A model generated the notes under the pieces. The model saw only the letters and a program-made list of their open reading frames with translations, did not search any database and was not told where the DNA came from. Made by a program: the position numbers and the translations under genes. A stretch of DNA of 64,000 nucleotides from Staphylococcus kloosii (lineage in GTDB: Bacteria > Bacillota > Bacilli > Staphylococcales > Staphylococcaceae), in the NCBI RefSeq assembly GCF_003019255.1, contig NZ_CP027846.1, forward strand, positions 1,736,001 through 1,800,000, given 5' to 3'. This document shows, piece after piece, positions 41,859 to 52,121 of this stretch (position 1 is the stretch's first letter; every line of letters starts with the position of its first letter).

Positions 41859-42725
41859 ATGACTACTAATCCTAAAATTAAAACAATTGATAATGCTAGA
41901 ATTCAAAAACAACAAAATAAAAGCATTATCAACAACAAAAGTACTTTAAAAAATCAATCAACGAATAAAGCAAACATTGTATATTCCACAACAAATTTAG
42001 ATTTATGGTACGGCGAAAATCATGCATTAAAAAATATAAATTTAGATATTGAAGAAAATACAGTTACAGCTATAATCGGGCCATCAGGGTGTGGTAAATC
42101 AACTTATATCAAGACACTAAATAGAATGGTTGAGTTAACACCGGGCGTTAAAACGGCAGGTAAAATATTTTATCGCGACGAAAATATCTTTGACGCTAGA
42201 TTTTCTGCTGAAAAGTTAAGAACTAATGTAGGAATGGTTTTCCAACAACCGAATCCATTTCCTAAATCAGTTTATGACAATATCACGTATGGCCCTAAAA
42301 TACACGGTATAAAAAACAAAAAAGTATTAGATGAGATTGTTGAAAAATCTCTACGCGGGGCAGCTATTTGGGATGAATTAAAAGATAAGTTGGATACAAA
42401 TGCTTATAGTTTATCAGGAGGACAACAACAACGTGTCTGTATAGCACGTACATTAGCTATTGAGCCTGACGTTATTTTAATGGATGAACCAACTTCCGCT
42501 TTAGATCCAATCTCAACTTTAAAAATTGAAGAACTAGTTCAAGATTTAAAAGAAAAATATACAATTATTATCGTTACACATAATATGCAACAAGCTGCAC
42601 GTATTTCAGACAATACAGCTTTCTTCCTTAACGGTTACGTTAACGAATATGACAAGACAGCCAAAATTTTCTCTAATCCTGCCGATAAACAAACAGAAGA
42701 CTATATTTCTGGTAGATTCGGTTAA
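41859..42725 (+). CDS. pstB: Phosphate ABC transporter ATPase PstB
   Basis: This 288-residue ATPase drives phosphate uptake. Walker A is IGPSGCGKSTYIK, the Q-loop is MVFQQPNPFPKSVYDN (PstB-specific), the signature is YSLSGGQQQRVCIAR and Walker B is VILMDEPTSALDP, followed by the switch His in VTHNMQQA. A polar Asn/Lys/Gln-rich N-terminal extension of ~38 residues precedes the core. ATG follows AAAGGAG. phoU starts six bases after the stop. Confidence 0.97.
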   Translation: MTTNPKIKTIDNARIQKQQNKSIINNKSTLKNQSTNKANIVYSTTNLDLWYGENHALKNINLDIEENTVTAIIGPSGCGKSTYIKTLNRMVELTPGVKTAGKIFYRDENIFDARFSAEKLRTNVGMVFQQPNPFPKSVYDNITYGPKIHGIKNKKVLDEIVEKSLRGAAIWDELKDKLDTNAYSLSGGQQQRVCIARTLAIEPDVILMDEPTSALDPISTLKIEELVQDLKEKYTIIIVTHNMQQAARISDNTAFFLNGYVNEYDKTAKIFSNPADKQTEDYISGRFG

Positions 42726-42731
42726 TATATA

Positions 42732-43382
42732 ATGACAATTATTAGAAATAAATATGAGTCTGAACTTCAAGATTTAAATAAAGATTTACGTCGGTTGGGT
42801 TTACTTGTCTATCGCAATATAACGTACGCATTACAATCATTAAGTGAAACAAATAGAAACTATGCAAGACAAACCATCGGTAAAGATGTAGATATAAATG
42901 ATTTAGAGACTGAAATTAACGAAAAAGTTATCATGTTAATAACAAGACAACAACCTATAGCGGCAGACTTACGCTTAATGATTGCCGCACTTAAAATCGC
43001 TTCAGATTTCGAAAGAATAGGCGATAATGCTATGAATATTGCTGAAATAAGACTCAGAACACATTTTACTGATCCATATGTACTTACACGTTTAACAACC
43101 ATGGGCAAATTAGCATTACTAATGATTGAAGATTTGAATCAAGCAGTTAAAAATAAAGATATTACATTAATTTGTGAAATTATAGAACGTGATTCAGATA
43201 TTGATGATTTGTACAGAAATATTGTTAATACAACGTATTTAATCGATAACGATCCATTTGTAGCTGGCCAAGCGCATTTGGCGGCACGTTATTTAGAACG
43301 TATTGGCGACCATATTAGTAATATTGCCGAGAATATTTACTATTTCCATACTGGTGAACGCTATGAAACAAATCACGATTAA
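42732..43382 (+). CDS. phoU: Phosphate signalling protein PhoU
   Basis: PhoU is a cytoplasmic helical-bundle protein that links Pst transport to the PhoR sensor and restrains phosphate uptake. The 216-residue protein has two three-helix repeats, each with a metal-binding acidic motif: DFERIGDNAMNIAE (first, ~97-110) and YLERIGDHISNIAE (second, ~186-199). No strong ribosome-binding site precedes the ATG, so translation probably depends on coupling to pstB. It ends the operon before a bidirectional terminator. Confidence 0.95.
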   Translation: MTIIRNKYESELQDLNKDLRRLGLLVYRNITYALQSLSETNRNYARQTIGKDVDINDLETEINEKVIMLITRQQPIAADLRLMIAALKIASDFERIGDNAMNIAEIRLRTHFTDPYVLTRLTTMGKLALLMIEDLNQAVKNKDITLICEIIERDSDIDDLYRNIVNTTYLIDNDPFVAGQAHLAARYLERIGDHISNIAENIYYFHTGERYETNHD

Positions 43383-43392
43383 AATACCAATA

Positions 43393-43440
43393 TAAAAAGC
43401 CTGTAATAGTCACATTTAAACTATTACAGGCTCTATTTTA
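43393..43440. terminator. Bidirectional terminator between phoU and pepF
   Basis: AGCCTGTAATAGT (43398-43410) pairs with ACTATTACAGGCT (43420-43432). A-rich and T-rich flanks serve both converging transcripts. Confidence 0.88.
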
Positions 43441-43443
43441 TTT

Positions 43444-45249
43444 TTATGCCTCTAACTCGTCTGTTAATGTTTCAAGTTCATCTACTAATTCTCCAATATA
43501 ATTAATAGTAGAACGTAACGGTTGGTCTGTACTAATATCAATGCCTGCCGTACTAGCAAGTTCGATAGGAGATTTACTACCTCCAGCTTTTAATGTTTCC
43601 AACCATGCATCAACTGCAGGTTGTCCTTCATTTTTAATTCGTTGCGCCATAACTGTGCCTATAGTTAAACCAGCAGAATAAGTATAAGAATAGAGTCCCA
43701 TATAGTAGTGAGGTTGTCTCATCCAAGTCAATTCTGCTCCATCAGTTAATTTCACAGCATCTCCAAAGAATTCACTATAAACATTACGCATAATTTGATT
43801 TAATACTGGCGCAGTAAGTGATTCACCATTATCAACGCGTTTATAAACTTCTCTTTGATAAGCTGCTTCTAATAAATGCGTTACCATATTATGGTAATAC
43901 GTTCTAGAAATCATTGAGCCTATAACCCAACGTTTAAAACGACTATCATTACTATTTTTAAATAAATAGTTAGACATTAACATTTCATTCATCGTAGAAG
44001 GGGCTTCAACAAAGTACATTGACGCTTCAGATTCTAAATAATTTTGGTGTTGTTGAGCTAATGTAAAATGACCAGCGTGTCCTAATTCATGCGCTAAAAC
44101 GAATGTTTCTGCCATTTTGCCTGTCCAAGAAATAAAGACATAACTATGGGTAAAGTATGGACTTGCACAATATGCACCAGTATCTTTACCTTTATTTTGT
44201 GCAAAATCAATCCATTTATCTTGATATGCAGTCTCTACCATTTTTAAGTAATCATCGCCCAGAATACCTAGCGCACCATAAATATATTCTTTAGAATCTT
44301 CAATAGAAATATCAGGTTCATAGCTTGGATCAATAGAAATTTTAAGGTCTTCAAAGCGCATTACTTCTAAACCATGCACTCGTTTTAACAATTTCGCATA
44401 TTTTTGCATAATCGGTGCAAGTTCGCTCATTATGACATCAATTTGACGATCATACATCTCTCTAGTAACATCTTGCTCTTGTAATAAATAATCAATTACA
44501 GAGTCATAACCACGTAAATCTGCTTCTATTTTTTCTTGTTGTACTTTCATATTGTATGTTGCTGCAGTAGTATGTTGATATTTCTTTAAGGCATTGCTAA
44601 AAGTTTCAAAACTTTTTTGTCTAAACTCTGGATTCTCATTATCTTCATACTCATTTTCAAAAGTAGCATAATCTAATGGGTAAGTCGTACCATTATGTTC
44701 AAAAGACTCAAATGGTATATCAAGCATTTTAGTAATACCATACAATTCAAATGGCGCCTCAAGAGTAGGTGATAGACTTGCTAACGCTTCTTCCACTTTA
44801 GGGTCCAATTGATAAGGTTGGCGATTTTTTAATTTAGTAATGAAGTGTGGATACTTCGTCTTTTTATTGAAATCATTTAATGTTTCTTCCGATAACTGTA
44901 AAATTTCGGATTCAACAAAAGCTAATTGACTGATAATCTTACCAAACGTCGTATTAAATTTTGAGCTTACAGTTTGAGCTGCTTCATCTGATGTATCTAC
45001 ACTTAAACGTAATTCAGCATAGTTTGCCATACGGTCAACTTGAATTAAAATTTGCGAATAATCATCTAAAGCATTTTCAATTACTTTAGGATTAGATAGT
45101 TGATTTTCAAATTGTTCTCTAAACTTTTTAGCTTTCTGTAACGTTTCATCAACGGTAGCATAAAATGCTTCGTCAGAAGTAAAAATATCAGTTACGTCCC
45201 ATTTTTGGTTATCTGGAACATCTTTACGGAATGGTAGTGCATTACTCAT
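43444..45249 (-). CDS. pepF: Oligoendopeptidase F
   Basis: This is a 601-residue zinc metallopeptidase of family M3B that cleaves cytoplasmic oligopeptides. The zinc site is FVLAHELGHAGHF (HEXXH, about residues 386-390), and the third ligand Glu lies ~25 residues on in VEAPSTMNEML. Length is usual. ATG follows GGGGAGGAATT. The gene stands alone, convergent with phoU. Confidence 0.95.
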   Translation of the reverse strand: MSNALPFRKDVPDNQKWDVTDIFTSDEAFYATVDETLQKAKKFREQFENQLSNPKVIENALDDYSQILIQVDRMANYAELRLSVDTSDEAAQTVSSKFNTTFGKIISQLAFVESEILQLSEETLNDFNKKTKYPHFITKLKNRQPYQLDPKVEEALASLSPTLEAPFELYGITKMLDIPFESFEHNGTTYPLDYATFENEYEDNENPEFRQKSFETFSNALKKYQHTTAATYNMKVQQEKIEADLRGYDSVIDYLLQEQDVTREMYDRQIDVIMSELAPIMQKYAKLLKRVHGLEVMRFEDLKISIDPSYEPDISIEDSKEYIYGALGILGDDYLKMVETAYQDKWIDFAQNKGKDTGAYCASPYFTHSYVFISWTGKMAETFVLAHELGHAGHFTLAQQHQNYLESEASMYFVEAPSTMNEMLMSNYLFKNSNDSRFKRWVIGSMISRTYYHNMVTHLLEAAYQREVYKRVDNGESLTAPVLNQIMRNVYSEFFGDAVKLTDGAELTWMRQPHYYMGLYSYTYSAGLTIGTVMAQRIKNEGQPAVDAWLETLKAGGSKSPIELASTAGIDISTDQPLRSTINYIGELVDELETLTDELEA

Positions 45250-45463
45250 TCATAATTCCTCCCCTTAATTCATCTTAAATAGTATTATACATCAATATAA
45301 TATAGGAAATACAACGTTTGCATTTAAAATAGCCAACAACAGAAACAATATATATCTTAACCGTTTTACACTAAATACTGCCGAAGTCCTTTTACAACAA
45401 AGCTGATTTCATATAATATAGAGGCATGTAAAAGTAAAAAACTTTAATGTAAGGAGCAATTTT

Positions 45464-45820
45464 ATGAGTATTTTTGATATGCCAAACTATCTTTGGATTA
45501 CTATAGTGGCTGCATTACTACTTACTGTATTTTGTAATTTAGTATTAAATAAATGGTTTGCACCAGCTATTATTACATTTGTAGTGTTAGGCATTGCTGC
45601 ATTTTTCATTCCAAATTTTGAAAACATTGATTATCAACCATTGCTTGGCTATGCAGCATTTCTTGCAATTGTATGTCTAATTGTTAGCTTTCTATTATGG
45701 TATTTCACACGTGATTGGCGTAGAAATCGTCGCGATAAACGACTAAATAAAGAAATTAGAAAGCGCGGGGGCATTCCTAAAGAAGAAGTTGAAGAATATA
45801 CCCGTCGTAATAACAAATAA
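45464..45820 (+). CDS. Membrane protein with basic C-terminal tail, unknown function
   Basis: I do not recognise a named family with certainty. The 118-residue product has three hydrophobic helices (residues ~8-28, ~33-50, ~60-84) and then a strongly charged, Arg/Lys/Glu-rich cytoplasmic tail (RDWRRNRRDKRLNKEIRKRGG...). AAGGAG precedes the ATG. It is a single-gene unit with its own terminator, divergent from pepF. Confidence 0.7.
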   Translation: MSIFDMPNYLWITIVAALLLTVFCNLVLNKWFAPAIITFVVLGIAAFFIPNFENIDYQPLLGYAAFLAIVCLIVSFLLWYFTRDWRRNRRDKRLNKEIRKRGGIPKEEVEEYTRRNNK

Positions 45821-45823
45821 AAT

Positions 45824-45860
45824 AAGGCGTTACAGACTGAATATTAATCTGTAACGCTTT
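45824..45860. terminator. Bidirectional terminator
   Basis: AAGGCGTTACAGA pairs with TCTGTAACGCTTT around an 8-10-base loop; both flanks are A/T-rich. It lies between the convergent membrane protein and siderophore-binding lipoprotein genes. Confidence 0.85.
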
Positions 45861-45863
45861 ATT

Positions 45864-46871
45864 TTATTTAAAGGCTTTTTTAACATCTTCCATTTGGTCT
45901 ATGGTTGCTTGTACGCCACCTTCATTGAAGAACCATTTATTAGCTTCAAACAACGTAATTTCGTTATTTTTTACCGCTTTAACATCTTGGATAACTGGAT
46001 TATGTAATGATTCAGGTAATTCATTTGTTTTAGCATTTTTCCCTCTATTTATCACAAATATTTTATCTGGATTTTTGCGAACTAAATACTCATAAGAAAT
46101 TACAGCGCCTTTGGAATTAGCTTTCATATCTTTATCAGCATGATTAATGCCTAAAGCTTCATTTAAAAATCCGCCAAATCTTCCTGATGAACCAAATGCC
46201 TTAATGGATTTATCATCGACATTTAAAAATAACACTTTATCATTATTAATGACTTTTTTAGTTTCTGCTAACTTCTTATCGAGTCTAGTGTTGATTTTAT
46301 TAACCGCATTTTCTTTGTTAAATATTTTACCTATAATTAGAGCATTATCTTTAACAGATTCAATATAATTGTCGTAGTGGGGGCTTACAAATATAATTTT
46401 GGCATTAGGCGCAGCTTTTTTCATTTCATCCAAAGTGGCGGTATGCGCTTGTCTAAATGATGCAAAAATCACTTCAGGCTTCGCTTTTGCCAAATTATCA
46501 TAATTAGGGCGGCCCGGATTACCTAAATTTAAATATTTATCGTCTTTAAATTCTGCTAAACTAGTAGGTAAGAATGAACTGTTTTGACCTTTAGATATTG
46601 CAACTATTTTATCTTCTAATTTAAGTGATTTCATGGTGTCTAATGCACCATAATCCATGACTGCAACGCGTTTTGGATTGATAGGGACCTCTATCGTTTC
46701 TTTTTTTATAGTACCTCTATTATGATCATTGTTTTTGTCCTTAAATTCATATGCATGTTTAATACTTACAGTTTTTGATTTCTGTTGATCTTTTGATTGT
46801 GTAGCATTGCCACAACCTGTAATAAATATCGTTACAATCAATATCATAATTGCAATACTTAGTTTTTTCAT
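45864..46871 (-). CDS. Siderophore-binding lipoprotein (SstD/YclQ-like)
   Basis: This is the substrate-binding protein of an iron-siderophore ABC importer. The ATG at 46871 (MKKLSIAIMIL) follows AAGGAGG; the lipobox is FITGCG, giving a lipid-anchored protein of ~335 residues. The segments VAVMDYGALDTMKSL, PEVIFASFRQA and SSGRFGGFLNEALG strongly recall SstD, the catechol-siderophore receptor of S. aureus, from memory. A Fur box lies upstream. No permease or ATPase gene is adjacent, so the protein must use a transporter encoded elsewhere or be an orphan. Confidence 0.88.
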   Translation of the reverse strand: MKKLSIAIMILIVTIFITGCGNATQSKDQQKSKTVSIKHAYEFKDKNNDHNRGTIKKETIEVPINPKRVAVMDYGALDTMKSLKLEDKIVAISKGQNSSFLPTSLAEFKDDKYLNLGNPGRPNYDNLAKAKPEVIFASFRQAHTATLDEMKKAAPNAKIIFVSPHYDNYIESVKDNALIIGKIFNKENAVNKINTRLDKKLAETKKVINNDKVLFLNVDDKSIKAFGSSGRFGGFLNEALGINHADKDMKANSKGAVISYEYLVRKNPDKIFVINRGKNAKTNELPESLHNPVIQDVKAVKNNEITLFEANKWFFNEGGVQATIDQMEDVKKAFK

Positions 46872-46905
46872 GATGTAATCCTCCTTAAACATAATCATAA
46901 CTTAA

Positions 46906-46922
46906 TTGAAAATAGTTATCAA
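46906..46922. promoter_or_regulatory. Fur box upstream of the siderophore-binding lipoprotein
   Basis: TTGAAAATAGTTATCAA is a near-palindrome close to the Fur consensus (TGATAATNATTATCA core) and lies ~35 bases before the lipoprotein start on the minus strand. Iron-replete repression is expected. Confidence 0.75.
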
Positions 46923-47830
<908 letters not shown>

Positions 47831-47831
47831 T

Positions 47832-47866
47832 AAAAAAGCACTCACTTTTGTAGTGAGTGCTTTTTT
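47832..47866. terminator. Terminator of femAB
   Basis: GCACTCAC and GTGAGTGC pair around a 7-9-base loop, flanked by six A and six T, so it can act in both directions. It lies directly behind the femB stop. Confidence 0.9.
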
Positions 47867-47870
47867 ATAT

Positions 47871-49130
47871 TTAACGCTTTAATTTCTTACGTACATTGTT
47901 TAATGTATTAAATAACTTATATTTCGTTTTCTTAATCGGCTTGTAAAAGTCTCCAATTAACTCTTCTATTTGTACATTAAAGCCACGTTTAAATCTGTAA
48001 ACACCGTAGTCTTCACTATTTTCAGTGAAATCTCCAGACAGTCCATAGAAATTATAACGGTCGTATCCATGGTCAAAGCAATAGTTTATCATAAACCAAT
48101 GCATCATATATGGACCCATAAAACGGTTATATTTTTCAGAAGAACCACCAGAGAAATAGTTAACTTCATATGCATTTGCAAAAAATACGCCCGAAGCTAA
48201 GTTTAAAATAGCACCATCAGTTTGTCTTAACTCACTATTTTGTAATAATTCTTTTTTATCATGCTCTATTTGTCTATCTAATTCAGCAATTTTTTTCAAT
48301 TGTTTGTCAGATTTTTGTTCTTTTTCCATCATTTGATCACGACGGTTTTCTTTTTCAGTTAATGCAGCTTGGATGCTATTAATATTTTCGTCTAAATCGA
48401 TGTATGCTAATGGTACTAGCACTTTATCACCATAATTATCGATGAAATTATAGAAATAATCGTCAGTTTTTGATACGAAACCAGCACGCTCTTCAGTTTC
48501 TCTATAGAGTTCTAAGAAAATATGGAATTCATCTCTTTCGAGAAATCTTACTTTTATACCATTGTTAATCGCTTTATTAATATTACGTTTTCTTTGGCTA
48601 TCAAATTGCTTTTTCAATGATGCTGGTGTTTCGCCGTCTAAATTTAATACACCCATCCAACGTACTTGACTAGATGTATCATATTCAGTAGTGAAACCAT
48701 GATGTTCGTATCCATGTGCTTTGAACAAATTAACTAACGCATCATTATTTATTTGTTTTGATAGCGGGTTTATATCTTTATCATAAATTTGATAAATCCA
48801 ATAAGGGTCCATTTTGACATATAAACAGTTATGATGCTGTAAATAATTATCTAATTCACGTAGATAATAATCTACTAAGCCTAAATCGCTATAATCCATC
48901 ACTGGGCCACGATTTGAATAATAAACATAACTACCCATAGTAGGGATTTTTGAGAAAAGACTAGCCGCGATAACTTGATTATTATCATCTTTTAAGCCTA
49001 ATAGGACAACTTGGAACCCATCTTCTTCCCTCGTAGCAATACTTTCCTTCACTTGAAAATAATGGCTTTCTAAAGATGGATTTTGTACAAAATTGTCGTA
49101 TTCTTTAACAGTTAACTCTGTAAATTTCAT
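47871..49130 (-). CDS. femB: Aminoacyltransferase FemB (pentaglycine positions 4-5)
   Basis: FemB adds the fourth and fifth glycines to the interpeptide bridge of lipid II, using glycyl-tRNA. The 419-residue protein has the duplicated GNAT-like fold of the Fem family with an inserted coiled-coil arm (residues ~246-300, EKENRRDQMMEKEQK...). Conserved blocks include SKIPTMGSYVYYSNRGPVMD, FDSQRKRNINKAI and GGSSEKYNRFMGPYM. The closeness to S. aureus FemB over its full length is high. It lies 28 bases behind femA in one operon. Confidence 0.97.
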   Translation of the reverse strand: MKFTELTVKEYDNFVQNPSLESHYFQVKESIATREEDGFQVVLLGLKDDNNQVIAASLFSKIPTMGSYVYYSNRGPVMDYSDLGLVDYYLRELDNYLQHHNCLYVKMDPYWIYQIYDKDINPLSKQINNDALVNLFKAHGYEHHGFTTEYDTSSQVRWMGVLNLDGETPASLKKQFDSQRKRNINKAINNGIKVRFLERDEFHIFLELYRETEERAGFVSKTDDYFYNFIDNYGDKVLVPLAYIDLDENINSIQAALTEKENRRDQMMEKEQKSDKQLKKIAELDRQIEHDKKELLQNSELRQTDGAILNLASGVFFANAYEVNYFSGGSSEKYNRFMGPYMMHWFMINYCFDHGYDRYNFYGLSGDFTENSEDYGVYRFKRGFNVQIEELIGDFYKPIKKTKYKLFNTLNNVRKKLKR

Positions 49131-49158
49131 ACTAGCTTAGTTCCCTTCTAATTAGTGT

Positions 49159-50421
49159 TTACTTGTTTCTATCTTTTAATTTTTTTAGCATAGAGTATAT
49201 TTTATACATAGGTTTATTGATTGGTTTAATAAAGTCACCTACATATTCAACAACGTCAGCATTAAAACCTTTTTTAAATTTAACTACGCCGGCATCTTCA
49301 GCATCTTCAGTAAAGTTACCGCTAATTCCGTAGAAATTATAACGATCAATGCCATGTTCTAGTGCATAGTTAATCATCTTCCATTGAATAGCATAACTGC
49401 CCGCAAAATGTCTAAATTCATTAGACGTACCACCTGCATAATATACAACTTCAAATGGGTTAACAATAAAGAACGCAGCAGAAATAGGTAATTCATTACC
49501 GTGTTTAGCTTGAAGTGATTTTGCTTCTTCAATTTTTTGTTCATTTGCTTGTACTTGTTGTTCTAAATTCTCTTTTTTATTATGCGATTTTTTATTATCT
49601 GGGCGTTTTTCTATATCTTTAAGTGCTTTATTTAAATCTTTTTCTAACACATTACCTTCTGATTGAAGTTCAGCAATGTAATCATCAAAGTCTATGTAAG
49701 CTAACGGAACTAATACACGATCTTTATAATGTCTTAATCGGTTATAATAGAATTTATCTTCTCTATCAAAGAAATCTTTAGATTCAGAAGTATCTTCCAT
49801 AAATGAACGGAAAATAGGTAATTCGTCTTCCCCTAGGAATCTTACTTTAACACCATTTTTTTGCACTTTTTTAGTATTACGTTTACGTAAACTATCCATA
49901 CCATTCAAAACATCTTTTGCTGTTTTGTTTTTTAAATCCAATACTGAATGGAAACGGATTTGGATAATTGGATCAAAACCAGTCATAAATCCTTGATGCT
50001 TATATCCTAGTTGTTTAAATTTATCGAAAATCCAATTATTGCCCGCGTTTTCAATAAATTCACCGTCATGGTTTAAATATTGATATGGTAAGTAAGGGTC
50101 TACTCTAAAGTATAATGCATTGTTTTTCTTTAAGTATTTGTCTAGCTCGTTAAAGAAATAATGTACTAATTCTTTGTTATCAAAGTCTATTACCGGTCCA
50201 CGGTTAGAATAGAAATATTTGAAGAATTTCATTACAGGCACTGCTGTTAATAAACATGCAGCAATAACTTCATTATCATTATTTTTAACACCAACTAAAT
50301 GTGTTTCTGTACCTTCAGCGATTTTAAGTTCATAATTACCCACCATCTGTGTAAAGTGGCTATTATTCATTTTATCTGCAAATGCGCCAAACTCAGTTGA
50401 CGTTAAATTGGTAAATTTCAT
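49159..50421 (-). CDS. femA: Aminoacyltransferase FemA (pentaglycine positions 2-3)
   Basis: FemA adds glycines two and three to the lipid II bridge and is essential for normal staphylococcal walls and methicillin resistance. It is 420 residues like S. aureus FemA, with KYFYSNRGPVIDFDN, DSLRKRNTKKVQKNGVKVRF, the coiled-coil insertion (~245-307) and AGGTSNEFRHFAGSYA. The presence of this pair is diagnostic for Staphylococcus. ATG follows AGGAG. In some species FemA/B place Ser as well as Gly; sequence alone does not show which. Confidence 0.98.
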   Translation of the reverse strand: MKFTNLTSTEFGAFADKMNNSHFTQMVGNYELKIAEGTETHLVGVKNNDNEVIAACLLTAVPVMKFFKYFYSNRGPVIDFDNKELVHYFFNELDKYLKKNNALYFRVDPYLPYQYLNHDGEFIENAGNNWIFDKFKQLGYKHQGFMTGFDPIIQIRFHSVLDLKNKTAKDVLNGMDSLRKRNTKKVQKNGVKVRFLGEDELPIFRSFMEDTSESKDFFDREDKFYYNRLRHYKDRVLVPLAYIDFDDYIAELQSEGNVLEKDLNKALKDIEKRPDNKKSHNKKENLEQQVQANEQKIEEAKSLQAKHGNELPISAAFFIVNPFEVVYYAGGTSNEFRHFAGSYAIQWKMINYALEHGIDRYNFYGISGNFTEDAEDAGVVKFKKGFNADVVEYVGDFIKPINKPMYKIYSMLKKLKDRNK

Positions 50422-50607
50422 ATTTGTTTACTCCTAATTCATCATTAATTCATCCAAGTGATTCTTTTAAATCTTGTTTATTATACAATATTAATAAATA
50501 AAACAAAATTAATACCACGGATTTTCACTGAACTAATTTTAATTTTTTAATATATATGTAATGTACATTCACTATTTTCATTATACCATTTATATAAGCT
50601 TAACAAA

Positions 50608-50640
50608 CAAAAAGAGTTGGATTCAAAAATCCAACTCTTA
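50608..50640 (-). terminator. Terminator of the DJ-1 family gene
   Basis: AAGAGTTGGAT (50612-50622) pairs with ATCCAACTCTT (50629-50639); the A-run before it reads as a T-tract on the minus strand. Confidence 0.85.
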
Positions 50641-50649
50641 AAAATTAAA

Positions 50650-51312
50650 TTATTTTTGTAATGCATCTCTAAGTGCTTCCCCTAAAGCTTCACTTGATTG
50701 AGGGTTTTGACCTGTAATAAACAAGCCGTCTTCTTCTACGTGAGACACGAAATTATCTTTAGTTATAAATTTCGCACCTTGTTTTTCAAGTTCAGTTTGA
50801 GTTAAGAAAGGCACTTTTTCTTCAAGGCCCATTGCTCTCTCTTCCTCATCAGTAAATGAAGTAAGTGTAACGCCATTTACTAAGAAGTTACCACTATTAT
50901 CTTTCGCACCTACAAATGCGCTTGGTCCGTGGCATACAGAAGAAATAAATTTATTTTGATCTTTAAAATCAGCGATTAATGATGCCAATGCTTGATTGTG
51001 ACCAAAGTCAAATACTGTACCATGACCACCAGGTAAATAAATCGCGTCGTAATCTTCAACTTTTATATCTTGAATACTTGGTACATCTTTAATCTTCTCA
51101 ACAAAGCTTGCATACTTATTTAATTCATCGTTTTGAGTAGAATTGTCATCTATTGGTACAGAACCACCTTCGATAGATACTAAGTCTACATCAATGCCCG
51201 CTTCAGTTAATACTTCATAAGGTACACTTGCTTCTTCTAACCAAAGACCTGTTTGTGAACCATCATCATAATGGCTTCTACTCGTTAGTACAAATAATGC
51301 TTTTTTACTCAA
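50650..51312 (-). CDS. DJ-1/PfpI family protein (type 1 glutamine amidotransferase-like)
   Basis: This 220-residue cytoplasmic protein has the Hsp31/YajL-like fold. The nucleophile elbow ISSVCHGPSAF carries the conserved Cys (about residue 124) next to His, and YLPGGHGTVFDFGHN holds the Glu/oxyanion region. Relatives act as glyoxalase III or protein-repair deglycases; the precise role is unknown. The start is TTG at 51312, with AGAGGTG upstream. It is an intact relative of the broken gene at 13437-13835. It stands alone between femA and trpA. Confidence 0.88.
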   Translation of the reverse strand: MSKKALFVLTSRSHYDDGSQTGLWLEEASVPYEVLTEAGIDVDLVSIEGGSVPIDDNSTQNDELNKYASFVEKIKDVPSIQDIKVEDYDAIYLPGGHGTVFDFGHNQALASLIADFKDQNKFISSVCHGPSAFVGAKDNSGNFLVNGVTLTSFTDEEERAMGLEEKVPFLTQTELEKQGAKFITKDNFVSHVEEDGLFITGQNPQSSEALGEALRDALQK

Positions 51313-51392
51313 ATTAAGTCACCTCTATAATTGACATATATTTTATGGTTCTTAATTCTACAGCGTACGGTATCATAAATAAAATATTATGC

Positions 51393-52121
51393 TTATTGGT
51401 CTAACGTGTTTCGTATACTTTGTAAATAGTTAACCGTATTATCAAGATTGTCATTTTCAAAACGTCTCACAATTTCACTACCGATTACTACACCATCTGC
51501 CACTTCCGCAATATCTGAAACATGGTCCGGTGTTCTTATACCAAACCCAGCTACCACAGGTACGTTGGCAATTTCTTTAAGACGTTGAATTTTTTCTTTT
51601 AATTGTGGATGAAATTTACCATTTTCTCCGGTTGTCGCATTCATCGTTACGGTATAAATAAAACCTTCGGCACTCGCTGCAATTTTATTAATTCTTTCAT
51701 CAGCTGTAGTCATCGCCACTAAGGAAATGACTTTCACTGAACTATCTTTATGTCTCGCCTTAATTTGTTCAACTAATTCGTAAGGTAAGTCTGGAATAAT
51801 TAACCCGTAAACGCCTGCGTGCTCACAAGCTGCAAAGAATGCATCCTCACCATAATGATTAATAATATTATAATAAGTCATTAATACGTAATCACTATTA
51901 ATTTCTTGTTGATGTTTTGTTAACTCATCCAAAATAATTTGAATGTTCATGCCTTCTTGTATCGCCTTATTTCCAGCTTCCATAATAACGGGACCATCTG
52001 CGACCGGATCTGAAAAAGGTATTCCTATTTCTATTATGTCTGCGCCTGCTTCACTTAATGTTTTAACATTTTGAATAAACTTCTTGTTCCCCATTACATA
52101 AGGTATAAATAGTTTTGACAT
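51393..52121 (-). CDS. trpA: Tryptophan synthase alpha subunit
   Basis: TrpA cleaves indole-3-glycerol phosphate to indole, which is channelled to TrpB. The 242-residue TIM barrel shows the catalytic Glu in ADIIEIGIPFSDP and Asp in DPVADGPVI, and phosphate-site segments such as VAGFGIRTPDH and VVIGSEIVRRF. Its start overlaps the trpB stop (TAATG), so translation is coupled. It is the last gene of trpEGDCFBA; no strong terminator is seen behind it. Confidence 0.96.
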   Translation of the reverse strand: MSKLFIPYVMGNKKFIQNVKTLSEAGADIIEIGIPFSDPVADGPVIMEAGNKAIQEGMNIQIILDELTKHQQEINSDYVLMTYYNIINHYGEDAFFAACEHAGVYGLIIPDLPYELVEQIKARHKDSSVKVISLVAMTTADERINKIAASAEGFIYTVTMNATTGENGKFHPQLKEKIQRLKEIANVPVVAGFGIRTPDHVSDIAEVADGVVIGSEIVRRFENDNLDNTVNYLQSIRNTLDQ

